Below, one piece after another: positions 34,669 through 43,394 of a stretch of 52,543 bases of DNA; position 1 is the stretch's first letter; every line of letters begins with the position of its first letter. The stretch comes from Robiginitalea sp. GTDB lineage: Bacteria; Bacteroidota; Bacteroidia; Flavobacteriales; Flavobacteriaceae. A model generated the notes under the pieces. The model saw only the letters and a list, made by a program, of their open reading frames with translations. It was not told the DNA's origin and ran no database searches. The stretch spans positions 1 through 52,543 of the forward strand of contig JAHECA010000025.1 of NCBI GenBank assembly GCA_024642005.1, in the 5' to 3' direction. A program made the translations under genes and the position numbers.

Positions 34669-36087
34669 ATGTCTGAATTTGATATCGAAGAACAGATCGA
34701 GGAATTGGCCGGGGGCGAATTCGAACGCCGTCCCGTGCCCGCTTCCCGCCTGAAAAGCTGGAAGAGCTTTCTGGGCATGTACGCCGGGGAGCATGCCGCC
34801 GGTACCGAATTCGTGATCGGCCCGCTCTTTCTGACCACCGGGGTAAGTGCCTTCGACCTGATCGTGGGCCTGCTTGTGGGCAACCTGCTGGCCGTGCTGT
34901 GCTGGCGGTACCTAACGGCGGAAATTGCCGTAAAGCACCGGCTTACCCTGTATTACCACCTCGAAAAAATTTGCGGGAAAAAGCTGGTGATCGGCTACAA
35001 CCTGGCCAACGGCATCCTGTTCTGCTTCCTGGCCGGGGCCATGATCACCGTCTCGGCGACCGCCGTGGGGGTTCCCTTCGACATGGCCATGCCCAAGCTC
35101 ACCGACACGATGCCCAACGGGGTAACCTGGGTCGTTATCGTACTGGTCGTGGGGGCCATGATCTCGATCATTGCAGCCAAAGGGTACGATACGGTTTCGA
35201 GGGCTGCCAACTGGATGTCGCCCATTATCGTGCTGGCCTTCCTGGCCTGTGGCATCGTAGCCCTGCAGCAGCTCGACATCCATTCCTTCCGGGAATTCTG
35301 GGATCTCTGGGGAGAAGGCTCCGAACCTTTCCCGGGGCAGATCAAATACACCTTCTGGCATGTGGTGCTCTGGTCGTGGTTCGCCAATGCGGCCATGCAT
35401 ATCGGCATGTCTGACCTCTCGGTTTTCCGCTTTGCCAAAAAAGCCAGCAGCGGCTGGACCACGGCCGCCGGTATGTATGTTGGCCACTACATGGCGTGGA
35501 TTGCGGCAGCCCTGCTATACGCCGTGTTCCTACGTACCCCCGAGGCCCAGGCAGCCCTGGGCATGGGTGAAGCGCCCCTTGTGGCCCCGGGGCCCCTGGC
35601 CTATAGCGCCCTGGGCTTTTTCGGCATCGTGGCGGTGGTGCTGGCCGGCTGGACCACAGCCAACCCGACCATCTACCGGGCCGGCCTGGCCTTCCAGGCC
35701 ATTCTGCCCAAAGCCTCCACCTTCTGGGTGACCATCCTGGCGGGTACCATCGCCACCGTTGCGGGCCTTTTCCCGGCCTTTGCCATGAAATTGCTTGACT
35801 TTGTAGCCTTGTACGGGTTTATTTTGGCCCCTGTGGGAGCCGTAATCGCCTTCGAGCATTTCTTCGGGAAACGGGCCGGCATAATCCCCAACTATGCGGA
35901 ATTCCACAACCTGGGGGTCAACCGGGCCGTGTTGCTGGCCTGGCTGCTTAGCGCGGCAGGCTTTTACGCCCTCTCCGTGTGGCAGGACATCTTCCTCTCG
36001 TTTTTAACCTTCCCGGCCTGGGTCGTCAGTGGCCTGTTGTTCCTTTGGCTGAGCCGGCTTTCCCATGCCAAACCGGCCCCGGCATAA
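34669..36087 (+). CDS. NCS1/cytosine-permease-like transporter in the rhamnose operon
   Basis: 472 aa inner-membrane protein with about 12 hydrophobic helices after a charged N-terminus of roughly 45 residues. The first helix region (GMYAGEHAAGTEFVIGPLFLTTGVSAFDLIVG) and later GWTTANPTIYRAGLAF resemble the nucleobase:cation symporter-1 (LeuT) fold. It is the last gene of the rhamnose operon (16 nt after lldD) and ends at a terminator. No RhaT- or MFS-type rhamnose importer is present, so this protein is the obvious candidate importer of L-rhamnose, or possibly a lactate carrier. NCS1 proteins usually move nucleobases or hydantoins; the sugar role is inference from context. Confidence 0.75.
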   Translation: MSEFDIEEQIEELAGGEFERRPVPASRLKSWKSFLGMYAGEHAAGTEFVIGPLFLTTGVSAFDLIVGLLVGNLLAVLCWRYLTAEIAVKHRLTLYYHLEKICGKKLVIGYNLANGILFCFLAGAMITVSATAVGVPFDMAMPKLTDTMPNGVTWVVIVLVVGAMISIIAAKGYDTVSRAANWMSPIIVLAFLACGIVALQQLDIHSFREFWDLWGEGSEPFPGQIKYTFWHVVLWSWFANAAMHIGMSDLSVFRFAKKASSGWTTAAGMYVGHYMAWIAAALLYAVFLRTPEAQAALGMGEAPLVAPGPLAYSALGFFGIVAVVLAGWTTANPTIYRAGLAFQAILPKASTFWVTILAGTIATVAGLFPAFAMKLLDFVALYGFILAPVGAVIAFEHFFGKRAGIIPNYAEFHNLGVNRAVLLAWLLSAAGFYALSVWQDIFLSFLTFPAWVVSGLLFLWLSRLSHAKPAPA

Positions 36088-36112
36088 CGTGCAAATGCCA
36101 TCCATCTCATAA

Positions 36113-36138
36113 AAAAGCCCTTCGCGAGAAGGGCTTTT
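36113..36138. terminator. Bidirectional terminator at the end of the rhamnose operon
   Basis: Perfect 11-bp stem AAAAGCCCTTC (36113-36123) / GAAGGGCTTTT (36128-36138) with loop GCGA, flanked by an A run on the left. It serves the permease (+) and the converging GH78 gene (-). Confidence 0.88.
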
Positions 36139-36142
36139 GCGA

Positions 36143-39100
36143 TTATTCCACACGGAATTCGTAGGTGCCCGAAGCGAGCTCGAGTTGCACCTTTTCGCCG
36201 CTTTCACTGAGCTGGCTGATTCCCGGCACTTTGCGGAGACGATGTCCGCCCTCGGTAACCTGCTTCACGCGTTTTGCAGGCAGGCGCAGGGTGGCCGTGG
36301 TATTCGGGGGCACCGTAAAGCGGAACAGGGTGGCCTCCCCTTCGAATTCCCAGCCGCTGGCAATGCGGCCGTACGGGCTGTCGTAATACCCTCTGGCAAA
36401 GGTGAGCCCCTTTTCCGGGTCGGGCACTGGCTCCAGCCTGAAATGCCGGAAGCCGGGCGAGGCCGAATCGCGGCGGATGCCCAGGGAATAATTGTACATC
36501 CAGGCTCCCACGGCCCCGAAAGAGTAATGGTTGAAAGAGTTCATGCTGTTGTTCCCGCCAAAGCCGTCTTCGTTCGTATAGGAATTCAGGCGTTCCCAAA
36601 TGGTGGTGGCCCCGTTGATTACCGGGTAGAGCCAGGACGGATATTCCCGCTGGCGCAGCAGGCGGTACGCATCGGTGTCGTTGCCCGTTTTGGAAAGGGC
36701 CGGGTTTATGGAGGCCGTACCGATAAAGCCGGTCATCAGGGAATAGGCCGGTCGCAATACACCCGAATCGTCCCGGTTTTGCCGCTGCACGGCTTCGGCC
36801 AGGTGGCGCGCCGCAGCTGCTTCGTGTTCCGGGTTGAAGATCCCGAAATTAAGCGGGATGGCATACGATGCCTGGGTATCGACCCAATCGCCGGCCCTTG
36901 GGGCGGTGTAACCCGGGGGCGGCGGGCCGAACATCCTGCCCGCATAACCCGAATGCACGGTGCGTCCGGTTTTGGCATCGACATAGGTGCGGTTGAAATA
37001 GGCTTTGCGCTCCTGGAAGCGTTCGAGGTAGCGGGCCGCTTCGGCATCCTTGCCCAGCAGGCGGGCAGTTTCGGAAAGGATCCACAGGTCGTAGGCGTGG
37101 TAGGCCGTCCAGAGTAGCGTGTTGTCGTTCTTTGCATTTTCCGGGCTCAGCCAGTCGCCCAGGGGGCCTTCATCGATGCGCCCGGAAGCCGGGTCTACCC
37201 GCGAATCAAGAAAAGCCAGGTAGCGGGCCATGGCTTCGTAATGTTCATCCAGAACGCGCACGTCCCCGTACTGCTGGTACACCTCCCAGGGCACTATGAT
37301 CCCGGCGCTGCCCCAAAGGGTGCCCCCGAACCCGCCACCGACCGGGGCGACGTCTGTAAAGCGGCCGTCCTCGCGCTGTATGTCGCGCATGGCCAGCATG
37401 TGGCGCGCGAGGAAAGGGGCTACACCGGCCAGGTAGGTGGCCGCCTGAGAAAACACATTGATGTCGCCGCTCCACCCCATGCGCTCGTTGCGGGCCGGTG
37501 TATCGGTGGGAATAGACAGGAAATTGGCCCGCAGCGACCAGGTGATGTTTTCCCAGAATCTGTTGATGAGCGGGTCGGAAGTTTCATACTCCGAATCGAG
37601 GCGGTCGATGGAACTGATAACCAGTCCTTCCACGGCCTCGGGGGCCGGGGGCTGGTCCAGGCCGCTCAACTCCAGGTAGCGGTACCCGTGAAAGGTAAAA
37701 CGGGGTTCGACCGTTTGGTCACCCCCTTTCAGGATAACCAGGTCTTGGGTAAGTGCGGCCCTGATGTTCTCGAGCATGATCATCCCTTCGTTCCCCTTGT
37801 ATGCAGGCAGGTCGGGGTAGCGCACCTCAGCATAGCGCAGGACCAGGGTGTCGCCGGCACGCCCGTCCCGGATCGAAATCCGGGGAACCCCGACCATGTT
37901 CTGGCCCATGTCGTATACGAATATCCCGGGGCGCACCTCTTCGACACCGCGGGCTTTCAGGGTGGCAACATGCGACGGGGGCAACCCGATCTGGCCGATC
38001 AGCTGCTGATTTGAAAAGGAAAGCCCCGGGAAGGTAGTCCCTTCCAGGGGTACGGCTGCAGCCGGTTTCCAGGCACTGTCGTCATAGCCCGGTTCGGACC
38101 AGTTGCCGAGGGCTGCCTCCCGGCGTGCGTCATACACTTCCCCCTGGAAAAAACTGCCGCTTCGAATCGGGCCTTCCGTATACAGTTTCCAGGCATCCGG
38201 ATTTGTAGCCACAACCGTCTGGGTGCCATCTTCGTAAGTGATTTCGAGCAGGGCCCTGAGCGATTGGCGGTCTCCGAAATAATTCCAGTTGTCGCCGCTG
38301 TAGGTAATATTTCCCGACCACCAGCCTTCACCCAGCCAGCCCCCCAGCACGTTTTCTGCCCCGGGCCGGAGCTGGTCGGAAAGGTCGTAAGTCTGGTATT
38401 GCTGGTGCCGGTTGTACTGGGTAAGGCCGGGTGTAAACCAGGCATGCCCCACCCTGCTGCCATTCAGGTACATCTCGTAGATGCCCCGGGCGGTTACATA
38501 AAGTCGGGCACCGGCCACCGGCTTGTCGGCCACCCGGAAGGAAGTGCGCAGCATGGGGGCGGCATTGCGGCTCGGATCGGCCGTGAGCAGCAAGCCCTGC
38601 TCCCCCCCGCTGAGCCGCAAACCTGCGGGCAGGTGTTGCACCTGCGGGGCAAGCCGGTCGGCAAAAATGCCATCATATGCCTGTACCCCGGCAGGGTGTT
38701 CGGAAAACAGCACGTTGGACGGCTCCCGGGTATAGCGCACTTCATACTGGCTGAAGGTGGCCGCCTGGCCTGGCGGCAGGCGAAAGCCGATGTCGGCCAG
38801 CAGCGGAAAGCTGATGTAGTCCTGCCCGCGGCCCACAGGGTTTACATTTACGCCCCGGGGAGCAAAGGGGCTGTCAGACTCGCTCTGGGTAATCTCGTTC
38901 TCGGCCTGGTTCCCGTCGAGGAACACCCGTATCATCCCAAAGGTGGAAGTCAGGTTAACCCGGTGCGGGGCATAGCGGTTGGCCGAATTGACCAGGGCTT
39001 CCGGGATGTCGAAGCTTTTAAAGGGTATATCGGGCGAATCTGCGGGGGCATAGCCTACCCGGTAGAGGTGCAACCGGGCCTGCCCGCCGGCATCCAGGGC

Positions 39101-39748
39101 CGAAATATCGAGCTCCACGGCCAGGTAATGGCCGTTTCGCGCCGTTTCCACCCCTTGAATGTTATAGTCCCTCCGAAGCAGGCGCATGTCGTTGGCCCCC
39201 AGGACAAATGCCGCGCGCCGGCTGCCCGTTCCCCGATCAAGCTGCAGGGTATAACTGAGCCGGAAGACCGACAGGGCGTGCGCATTAAAAGGCAGGTCGC
39301 CGTCTCCCCCCCCTAGCCATTGCGCCCCTTGCCAGGCTTCCGAATCTGGGTCGGGGTCGAGCAGGCCGGTTTCGAACCACGAGGTCTGCCGGTGCGGCTT
39401 CATGTCCTGGTCCCAGGCGGTCACTTCCCAGGCATAGCGGGTTTTGGGCTGCAGGGACGTGCCCCCGTAAGGCACCAGCACCGACTGTCCGCTGCCTACC
39501 CGGCCGGTATCCCAGACCACTTCGCCCGACGGGGCGCTAACCTGAAGCCGGTAGGCTTGCTGGCTTATGCCTCGTGCCCCGGCAGCTGCCGTTAGCTGCC
39601 AGGTAAAGCGGGGGGCGGCCACATCGAGTCCTAGGGGCCGGTCGAGATACTCGGTACGGAGGTTGTCGACACCTGCCTGCGCCAGTGAGACCGAAGGAAA
39701 GAGCAGCAGGGCCAGGCAGGCCAGATGGAAAAGAAGGGACAGTCGCAT
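36143..39748 (-). CDS. Large GH78 alpha-L-rhamnosidase (third)
   Basis: 1201 aa exported enzyme with signal LSLLFHLACLALLLFPSVSLAQ. An Ig-like N-domain (about 25-130) is followed by an extra beta-rich module (about 145-350: RLSYTLQLDRGTGSRRAAFVLG) that the second GH78 protein lacks. Then come the rhamnosidase N-domain (PVAGARLYVTARGIYEMYLNGSRVG), a further beta domain, the (alpha/alpha)6 barrel and a C-terminal domain ending ASGTYEFRVE. The catalytic motif reads DTPARNERMGWSGD, with E755 kept. The insertion probably helps bind larger rhamnosides or polysaccharides (inference). Its promoter has the shared rhamnose operator, so it belongs to the same regulon as the catabolic operon. Confidence 0.92.
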   Translation of the reverse strand: MRLSLLFHLACLALLLFPSVSLAQAGVDNLRTEYLDRPLGLDVAAPRFTWQLTAAAGARGISQQAYRLQVSAPSGEVVWDTGRVGSGQSVLVPYGGTSLQPKTRYAWEVTAWDQDMKPHRQTSWFETGLLDPDPDSEAWQGAQWLGGGDGDLPFNAHALSVFRLSYTLQLDRGTGSRRAAFVLGANDMRLLRRDYNIQGVETARNGHYLAVELDISALDAGGQARLHLYRVGYAPADSPDIPFKSFDIPEALVNSANRYAPHRVNLTSTFGMIRVFLDGNQAENEITQSESDSPFAPRGVNVNPVGRGQDYISFPLLADIGFRLPPGQAATFSQYEVRYTREPSNVLFSEHPAGVQAYDGIFADRLAPQVQHLPAGLRLSGGEQGLLLTADPSRNAAPMLRTSFRVADKPVAGARLYVTARGIYEMYLNGSRVGHAWFTPGLTQYNRHQQYQTYDLSDQLRPGAENVLGGWLGEGWWSGNITYSGDNWNYFGDRQSLRALLEITYEDGTQTVVATNPDAWKLYTEGPIRSGSFFQGEVYDARREAALGNWSEPGYDDSAWKPAAAVPLEGTTFPGLSFSNQQLIGQIGLPPSHVATLKARGVEEVRPGIFVYDMGQNMVGVPRISIRDGRAGDTLVLRYAEVRYPDLPAYKGNEGMIMLENIRAALTQDLVILKGGDQTVEPRFTFHGYRYLELSGLDQPPAPEAVEGLVISSIDRLDSEYETSDPLINRFWENITWSLRANFLSIPTDTPARNERMGWSGDINVFSQAATYLAGVAPFLARHMLAMRDIQREDGRFTDVAPVGGGFGGTLWGSAGIIVPWEVYQQYGDVRVLDEHYEAMARYLAFLDSRVDPASGRIDEGPLGDWLSPENAKNDNTLLWTAYHAYDLWILSETARLLGKDAEAARYLERFQERKAYFNRTYVDAKTGRTVHSGYAGRMFGPPPPGYTAPRAGDWVDTQASYAIPLNFGIFNPEHEAAAARHLAEAVQRQNRDDSGVLRPAYSLMTGFIGTASINPALSKTGNDTDAYRLLRQREYPSWLYPVINGATTIWERLNSYTNEDGFGGNNSMNSFNHYSFGAVGAWMYNYSLGIRRDSASPGFRHFRLEPVPDPEKGLTFARGYYDSPYGRIASGWEFEGEATLFRFTVPPNTTATLRLPAKRVKQVTEGGHRLRKVPGISQLSESGEKVQLELASGTYEFRVE

Positions 39749-39764
39749 AGTTATAATATTTGTT

Positions 39765-39824
39765 CAATAATACGCAGAATGTGCCTGGATACTGTTCCGT
39801 ACTATACGGCGTTCCGTACATTCC
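39765..39824 (-). promoter_or_regulatory. Promoter of the third GH78 gene with rhamnose operator copies
   Basis: On the minus strand, GTATAGTACGGAAC (39794-39807), 21 nt, then TATTATTG (39765-39772; 7/8 match to TAnnTTTG), with the ATG at 39748. A second copy of the core (GTACGGAAC on the minus strand) lies at 39811-39819. Spacing and orientation equal those at 25612 and 28594. Confidence 0.68.
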
Positions 39825-39865
39825 ACAAAAAAAGTAGTGACCGCGGAGACAGTGGCATGCCTGCC

Positions 39866-40300
39866 TCAGTGCTGGGCCTGCTTTTCCCAATTCGCATCGG
39901 CCTTCCTGAGCAGGCTTTCCTCCTTTTTTTTCCACTTTTTGAGGGCATTGCCCGAAAAGAGGAACACACGGCCGTCTACCGCCCTGAAGGCCTCGGGGTC
40001 TACCGCCACGCGGGACCCCGACCGGGCCATGGCATAGGCGCACCACCCGCCATAGGCGGGCAGGTACCGCTCCGCATCGGCCTGGAACAGATGCTGGTTG
40101 CGCTCGGAGGTAAAGCGGTAGGTGACGCCCCGGTGGGTAGCCTCCCATTCCCGGCTGCCCTTGACGGCGGTGCCCCTGAAGTAGTTCACCACGTCATACC
40201 CTTCCAGGGCCAGGCCTTCTTTCTGGTTGACCGCACCTGTATCCTGGCCCCTCAGGACCAGGGCGCTGCTCAGGGTTAGAAGCAATAGCAAGGTCTTCAT
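39866..40300 (-). CDS. YHS-domain secreted protein
   Basis: 144 aa from ATG 40300 (signal TLLLLLTLSSALVLRGQ); the longer frame to 40378 would precede the signal. The YHS pattern is clear: LEGYDVVNYFRGTAVKGS (about 32-50), VTYRFTSERNQHLFQADAERYLPAYGGWCAYAM (about 60-95), with a single Cys. YHS domains often bind metal or accompany metal-handling proteins. The C-terminus is Lys/Glu-rich (KKWKKKEES). It is expressed alone or at the end of the carboxylesterase transcript (gap 154 nt). Function unknown. Confidence 0.8.
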   Translation of the reverse strand: MKTLLLLLTLSSALVLRGQDTGAVNQKEGLALEGYDVVNYFRGTAVKGSREWEATHRGVTYRFTSERNQHLFQADAERYLPAYGGWCAYAMARSGSRVAVDPEAFRAVDGRVFLFSGNALKKWKKKEESLLRKADANWEKQAQH

Positions 40301-40454
40301 AGTCTCAGGTGTCTGGTTGTTGGAAGCCGTTGCGGGGCGCTGTGCGCCAATCGACTTCAAGCAAAACGGATACCCCATTCGGCAGCCTCAGAATGGGATT
40401 TTTGATTCATTTTCCATTTCCCTTTGCCCGGGAACCGGAATGTGGGGAAGACGC

Positions 40455-42134
40455 TCAGGGCAGCATTGCCCGTGCTTCCCGGTCAGGATCTTCGGCTACC
40501 GAGCAGGCGTCGTCGAGTATCATCACCTCTCCTTTTTCGGGGGTGTAGGCGGGCCATTGCGGCAGACCGGGCGTATTCGGATCGCCCGTCTTCATAAACT
40601 GGAGCAGGGCGTCGGACATCTTCTCGGAAAGCTGGCGCGGTCGGGCCCCTCCGCCCGTGTGGGTAAGCATCAGGTCGGTATTGTAGAACCAGAAGCAAAT
40701 ATCCAGGCAGTGGAAGGCGCGCATGCGGTTGTTGAACATGGGCGGCTGCCAGCCGAACCAGGCAGTGTACACCGGCGCCTGCTGCACGCTTTTGGCGTTG
40801 GCTGTTTCCACCACAGCCTTCCGGTTGCTGGCGATCAGGCACATCAGCTCGATGGGCTTTGCCTCGGGAAATACGCTGGCATAGGCATCGTAGACCTCAG
40901 GGGCCTTCTCGCCCAGGCCGCCCCTGAAGCCGGCCCTCTCCTTCAGCATCTCCCTGGCGGCATCGGCTGTGATTTGTTCGAGCTCAGGATCGGTGCGCGA
41001 CATGGCCCATTCCTCGAAGGTGCTGCAAATAAGCATGGGCACCTCTGATGAAACCCCACCGGCTTCCGAATAGAAGGTACCCGCAGGAATGTGCAGGCCG
41101 TCGGCTACCGGGCGGAAGCCGCCGCGGAAACCGCCTTCGCCCCCCTCCTTCACATAGGCCTCCTGGGCACGGTAGGCCAGGGCCAGGTACTCCTGCCAGG
41201 GCATTTCCTGCAATTTATCGATTTCGGATGGCTGCAACCCGGCCTCCTTAAGGATATAGCCGCCGAGCTTCTGCGAGTTGGCAGGGTCCAGGGCCCCGGT
41301 AGTGGAACCGCTGAGCGGCACCACCTTGTGAACCAGGCCCGAGGCAGCCGGCATGGCCGCCAGGGTGCAAACCTTGGCCCCGCCCCCGGACTGCCCCATG
41401 ATGGTAACATTGCCCGGGTCGCCGCCGAACTGGGCGATGTTGTCGCGTACCCATTCCAAAGAGGCCACCATGTCGAGGGCCCCCACGTTACCGGAGTGCC
41501 TGTATTTTTCACCCCCGGCCCCAGATAGGTCTGAAAAACCGATGGGGCCCAGGCGGTGGTTGATGGAAACGAAGACCACATTGCCCTTTCGGCTCAGGTT
41601 CTCGCCCATATAGCCGTCTTGTTCGATGGCATTGCCATTGGTATAGCCCCCCCCGTGGAACCACACCATTACCGGGCGTTTTCCACCGTCGGCCAGGGCT
41701 GGGGTCCAGACATTAAGCTTCAGGCAGTCTTCACTCACATCGTCGTAATTCCAATGGTCGGCGTAGGAGGCCCAGACGTTGGCGTAGCGGTTTTCCATGA
41801 TTTGGGGAGCGGTATTGCCCCACCATACTGCCGGGCGGACAGCCTCCCAGGCATCCGGTTTCTGCGGCGGCATAAAGCGGTTCTTCCCCCCCGTATCAGC
41901 CCCGTAGGGGATGCCCCGAAACTGGTAGATATCTCTGAGCTGCAAACCCCTAACCTTGCCGTAAGCGGTCTGGGCAACGGCGATGTCGTCGCCGACAAAG
42001 AGGATTTGTCCTTCTTCGGCAGTTTCGGCCACAGCTGTAGCCGCAGGCTGGCAGGAAGTCAGGGAAATCCCCGAAGCTACCCCGGCTGTACCGGCGCCCA
42101 GAGCCTGGATAAAATTGCGTCTGTTGGTTTTCAT
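40455..42134 (-). CDS. Tat-exported type B carboxylesterase
   Basis: 559 aa from ATG 42134, at which a twin-arginine signal begins (NRRNFIQALGAGTAGVASGISLTSC). That signal ends in a possible lipobox Cys. The alpha/beta-hydrolase features of para-nitrobenzyl esterase/cholinesterase-type enzymes are present: QLRDIYQFRGIPYG (entry strand), oxyanion loop WFHGGGYTNGN and nucleophile S249 in GQSGGGAKV. It hydrolyses carboxylic esters outside the cytoplasm. Its placement beside rhamnosidases suggests removal of acyl groups from plant or algal glycosides, but no regulatory motif ties it to that regulon. Confidence 0.88.
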   Translation of the reverse strand: MKTNRRNFIQALGAGTAGVASGISLTSCQPAATAVAETAEEGQILFVGDDIAVAQTAYGKVRGLQLRDIYQFRGIPYGADTGGKNRFMPPQKPDAWEAVRPAVWWGNTAPQIMENRYANVWASYADHWNYDDVSEDCLKLNVWTPALADGGKRPVMVWFHGGGYTNGNAIEQDGYMGENLSRKGNVVFVSINHRLGPIGFSDLSGAGGEKYRHSGNVGALDMVASLEWVRDNIAQFGGDPGNVTIMGQSGGGAKVCTLAAMPAASGLVHKVVPLSGSTTGALDPANSQKLGGYILKEAGLQPSEIDKLQEMPWQEYLALAYRAQEAYVKEGGEGGFRGGFRPVADGLHIPAGTFYSEAGGVSSEVPMLICSTFEEWAMSRTDPELEQITADAAREMLKERAGFRGGLGEKAPEVYDAYASVFPEAKPIELMCLIASNRKAVVETANAKSVQQAPVYTAWFGWQPPMFNNRMRAFHCLDICFWFYNTDLMLTHTGGGARPRQLSEKMSDALLQFMKTGDPNTPGLPQWPAYTPEKGEVMILDDACSVAEDPDREARAMLP

Positions 42135-42323
42135 AAATGTGGTTCTATGTTTCCGAAGCTTAGCCCGGCTGGTTTCTCTGGCAAAAAGATACGAAGAATC
42201 GGCTTGAAATGTAAAAACTACACTGTACTTTATCACACAACAGCATCGCCATCCCGGAACACCCGTTTGACAGGTTTATAGGTTATAAAGAAGTTTGGTG
42301 TAGCGCAGATTCCCGGTCGTACT

Positions 42324-42367
42324 ATGAGGAATATCAGGCTGTGGGCAACAATTTGGGCCTATATTTG
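42324..42367 (+). promoter_or_regulatory. Promoter of cytochrome c no. 1 with an FNR-like dyad
   Basis: ATGAG-GAAT-ATCAG (42324-42337) matches TGAT-N4-ATCA with one mismatch. After 22 nt follows TATATTTG (42360-42367), a full match to TAnnTTTG; the ATG is at 42390. Geometry is identical to the nos operon promoter. Confidence 0.62.
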
Positions 42368-42389
42368 TACCGAAAAATGACTGTTATCG

Positions 42390-42896
42390 ATGCGATATAG
42401 TATCCTTTTTGCCTCCCTCCTGTTGACCGTGCTGGCCGTGGGATGCCGGGAAAAGGTAGAAACCAGCGGGGAGGGCTTTTCTGTGAACCGGCGCAGCGCC
42501 AAACCGGCAGCCGAAGCCCCTGCGCCCCTAACGGGCACCCCTGCCTCACAAAGGGTAGACCTGGTTTCCAAGGGAGTGGGGCCTGTAACGTCCATGGAGC
42601 TACCCGATGCCCTGAACGCAGACCTCCTGGCCAAAGGAGAGCGGTACTACAACCGCCTGTGCGTGGCCTGCCACCGCATCGGGAAAAAATCCATCGGCCC
42701 GGCGCTCAATGGCATTCTTGCCCGCCGCAGCCCCGAATGGATCATGAACATGACTATGAAGCCGGAAGAAATGGTCAAAAAGGACCCCCTTGCGCGCGAC
42801 CTGCTGCAAGAATACGATGGCTCCCCAATGGCCAACCAGGGCCTGAGCCGCGACCAGGCGCGGGCCATCCTGGAATACCTGCGTACCCTGAAATAA
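42390..42896 (+). CDS. Lipoprotein cytochrome c no. 1 (nos locus)
   Basis: 168 aa monohaem cytochrome. A lipoprotein signal ends VLAVGC (Cys19). A Pro/Ala-rich linker (about 20-55) leads to a class I haem domain with C91-V-A-C94-H95 and a candidate axial Met in GSPMANQGL (about 144-152). It is a near relative of the cytochrome at 43461, with the same length, linker and ending (AILEYLRTLK). It is likely an electron donor to NosZ on the periplasmic side. It has its own promoter with the same FNR-like architecture as the nos operon and is convergent with the Rrf2 gene. Confidence 0.88.
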   Translation: MRYSILFASLLLTVLAVGCREKVETSGEGFSVNRRSAKPAAEAPAPLTGTPASQRVDLVSKGVGPVTSMELPDALNADLLAKGERYYNRLCVACHRIGKKSIGPALNGILARRSPEWIMNMTMKPEEMVKKDPLARDLLQEYDGSPMANQGLSRDQARAILEYLRTLK

Positions 42897-42911
42897 ACCG
42901 GATCCTTTCTT

Positions 42912-43343
42912 TCAAAGTGGAAAAATCGGGTGCTTTTCGGGAATGCCGTCCACCAGCGATGCCAGGGTGGTAGCTTCGAGCGCCTTGTTGAAGGCCATCT
43001 TGCTGGGGCCCAACAGGTGGTGCATGACACAAGGGTTATCGGTATCGCAGCTGCTGATCCCCAAAACGCAGGCATTGACAGCATCTTCCCCCTCTATGAC
43101 TTTTACCACATCCATGAGGGTGCGTCTCCTGTTCTCCTTACTGAGGTAAAAGCCTCCCCCACGGCCCTTGGCTGAAGAGATGACGCCATGCCTGGACAAG
43201 TCCTGGAGCAATTTGGCCAGGTACGACTCCGATACGCTTACCTCCGTGTGCATGTCGCGTACCAGAATCCGGTTCTGGTCATCGGTTTTCAGGGCCAGGT
43301 ATATTACAGCCTTAATGGCGTATTTGGCAGATTTAGTAATCAT
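42912..43343 (-). CDS. Rrf2-family regulator with three Cys (putative Fe-S, NO or redox sensor)
   Basis: 143 aa from ATG 43343 (MITKSAKYAIKAVIYL is the classic Rrf2 start; the frame extends upstream to 43367). A winged helix covers about 1-80 (VSVSESYLAKLLQDLSRHGVISSAKGRGGGFYL). The ligand loop is ACVLGISSCDTDNPC, spacing C-x6-C-x5-C, close to NsrR/IscR proteins that hold an iron-sulfur cluster. NsrR-type members sense nitric oxide, which fits its place inside a denitrification locus. It is divergent from the nos operon. A dyad overlapping its own -7 box suggests autorepression. Confidence 0.88.
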   Translation of the reverse strand: MITKSAKYAIKAVIYLALKTDDQNRILVRDMHTEVSVSESYLAKLLQDLSRHGVISSAKGRGGGFYLSKENRRRTLMDVVKVIEGEDAVNACVLGISSCDTDNPCVMHHLLGPSKMAFNKALEATTLASLVDGIPEKHPIFPL

Positions 43344-43372
43344 TTGGTACGTCAAAAACAAATCCAAAGATC

Positions 43373-43392
43373 AAAAGATATTTTTATCCTTT
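43373..43392 (-). promoter_or_regulatory. Rrf2 promoter overlapped by a GATA-N4-TATC dyad
   Basis: AAAAGATA-TTTT-TATCCTTT (43373-43392) is a dyad with 7 of 8 matching pairs. Its left arm on the minus strand, TATCTTTT, is a 7/8 match to TAnnTTTG, 30 nt before the ATG at 43343. It is a candidate binding site for the Rrf2 protein itself. Confidence 0.5.
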
Positions 43393-43394
43393 GT

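Noticed and set aside
40374-40403. Inverted repeat CCCATTC / GAATGGG followed by T5, looking like a + strand terminator
   Set aside because: No + strand gene ends upstream; genes on both sides are on the minus strand, for which the T tract is on the wrong side.
42219-42227. Small dyad TACACTGTA upstream of the carboxylesterase
   Set aside because: Its distance to the -7-like box does not match the other promoters, and no second copy was found.
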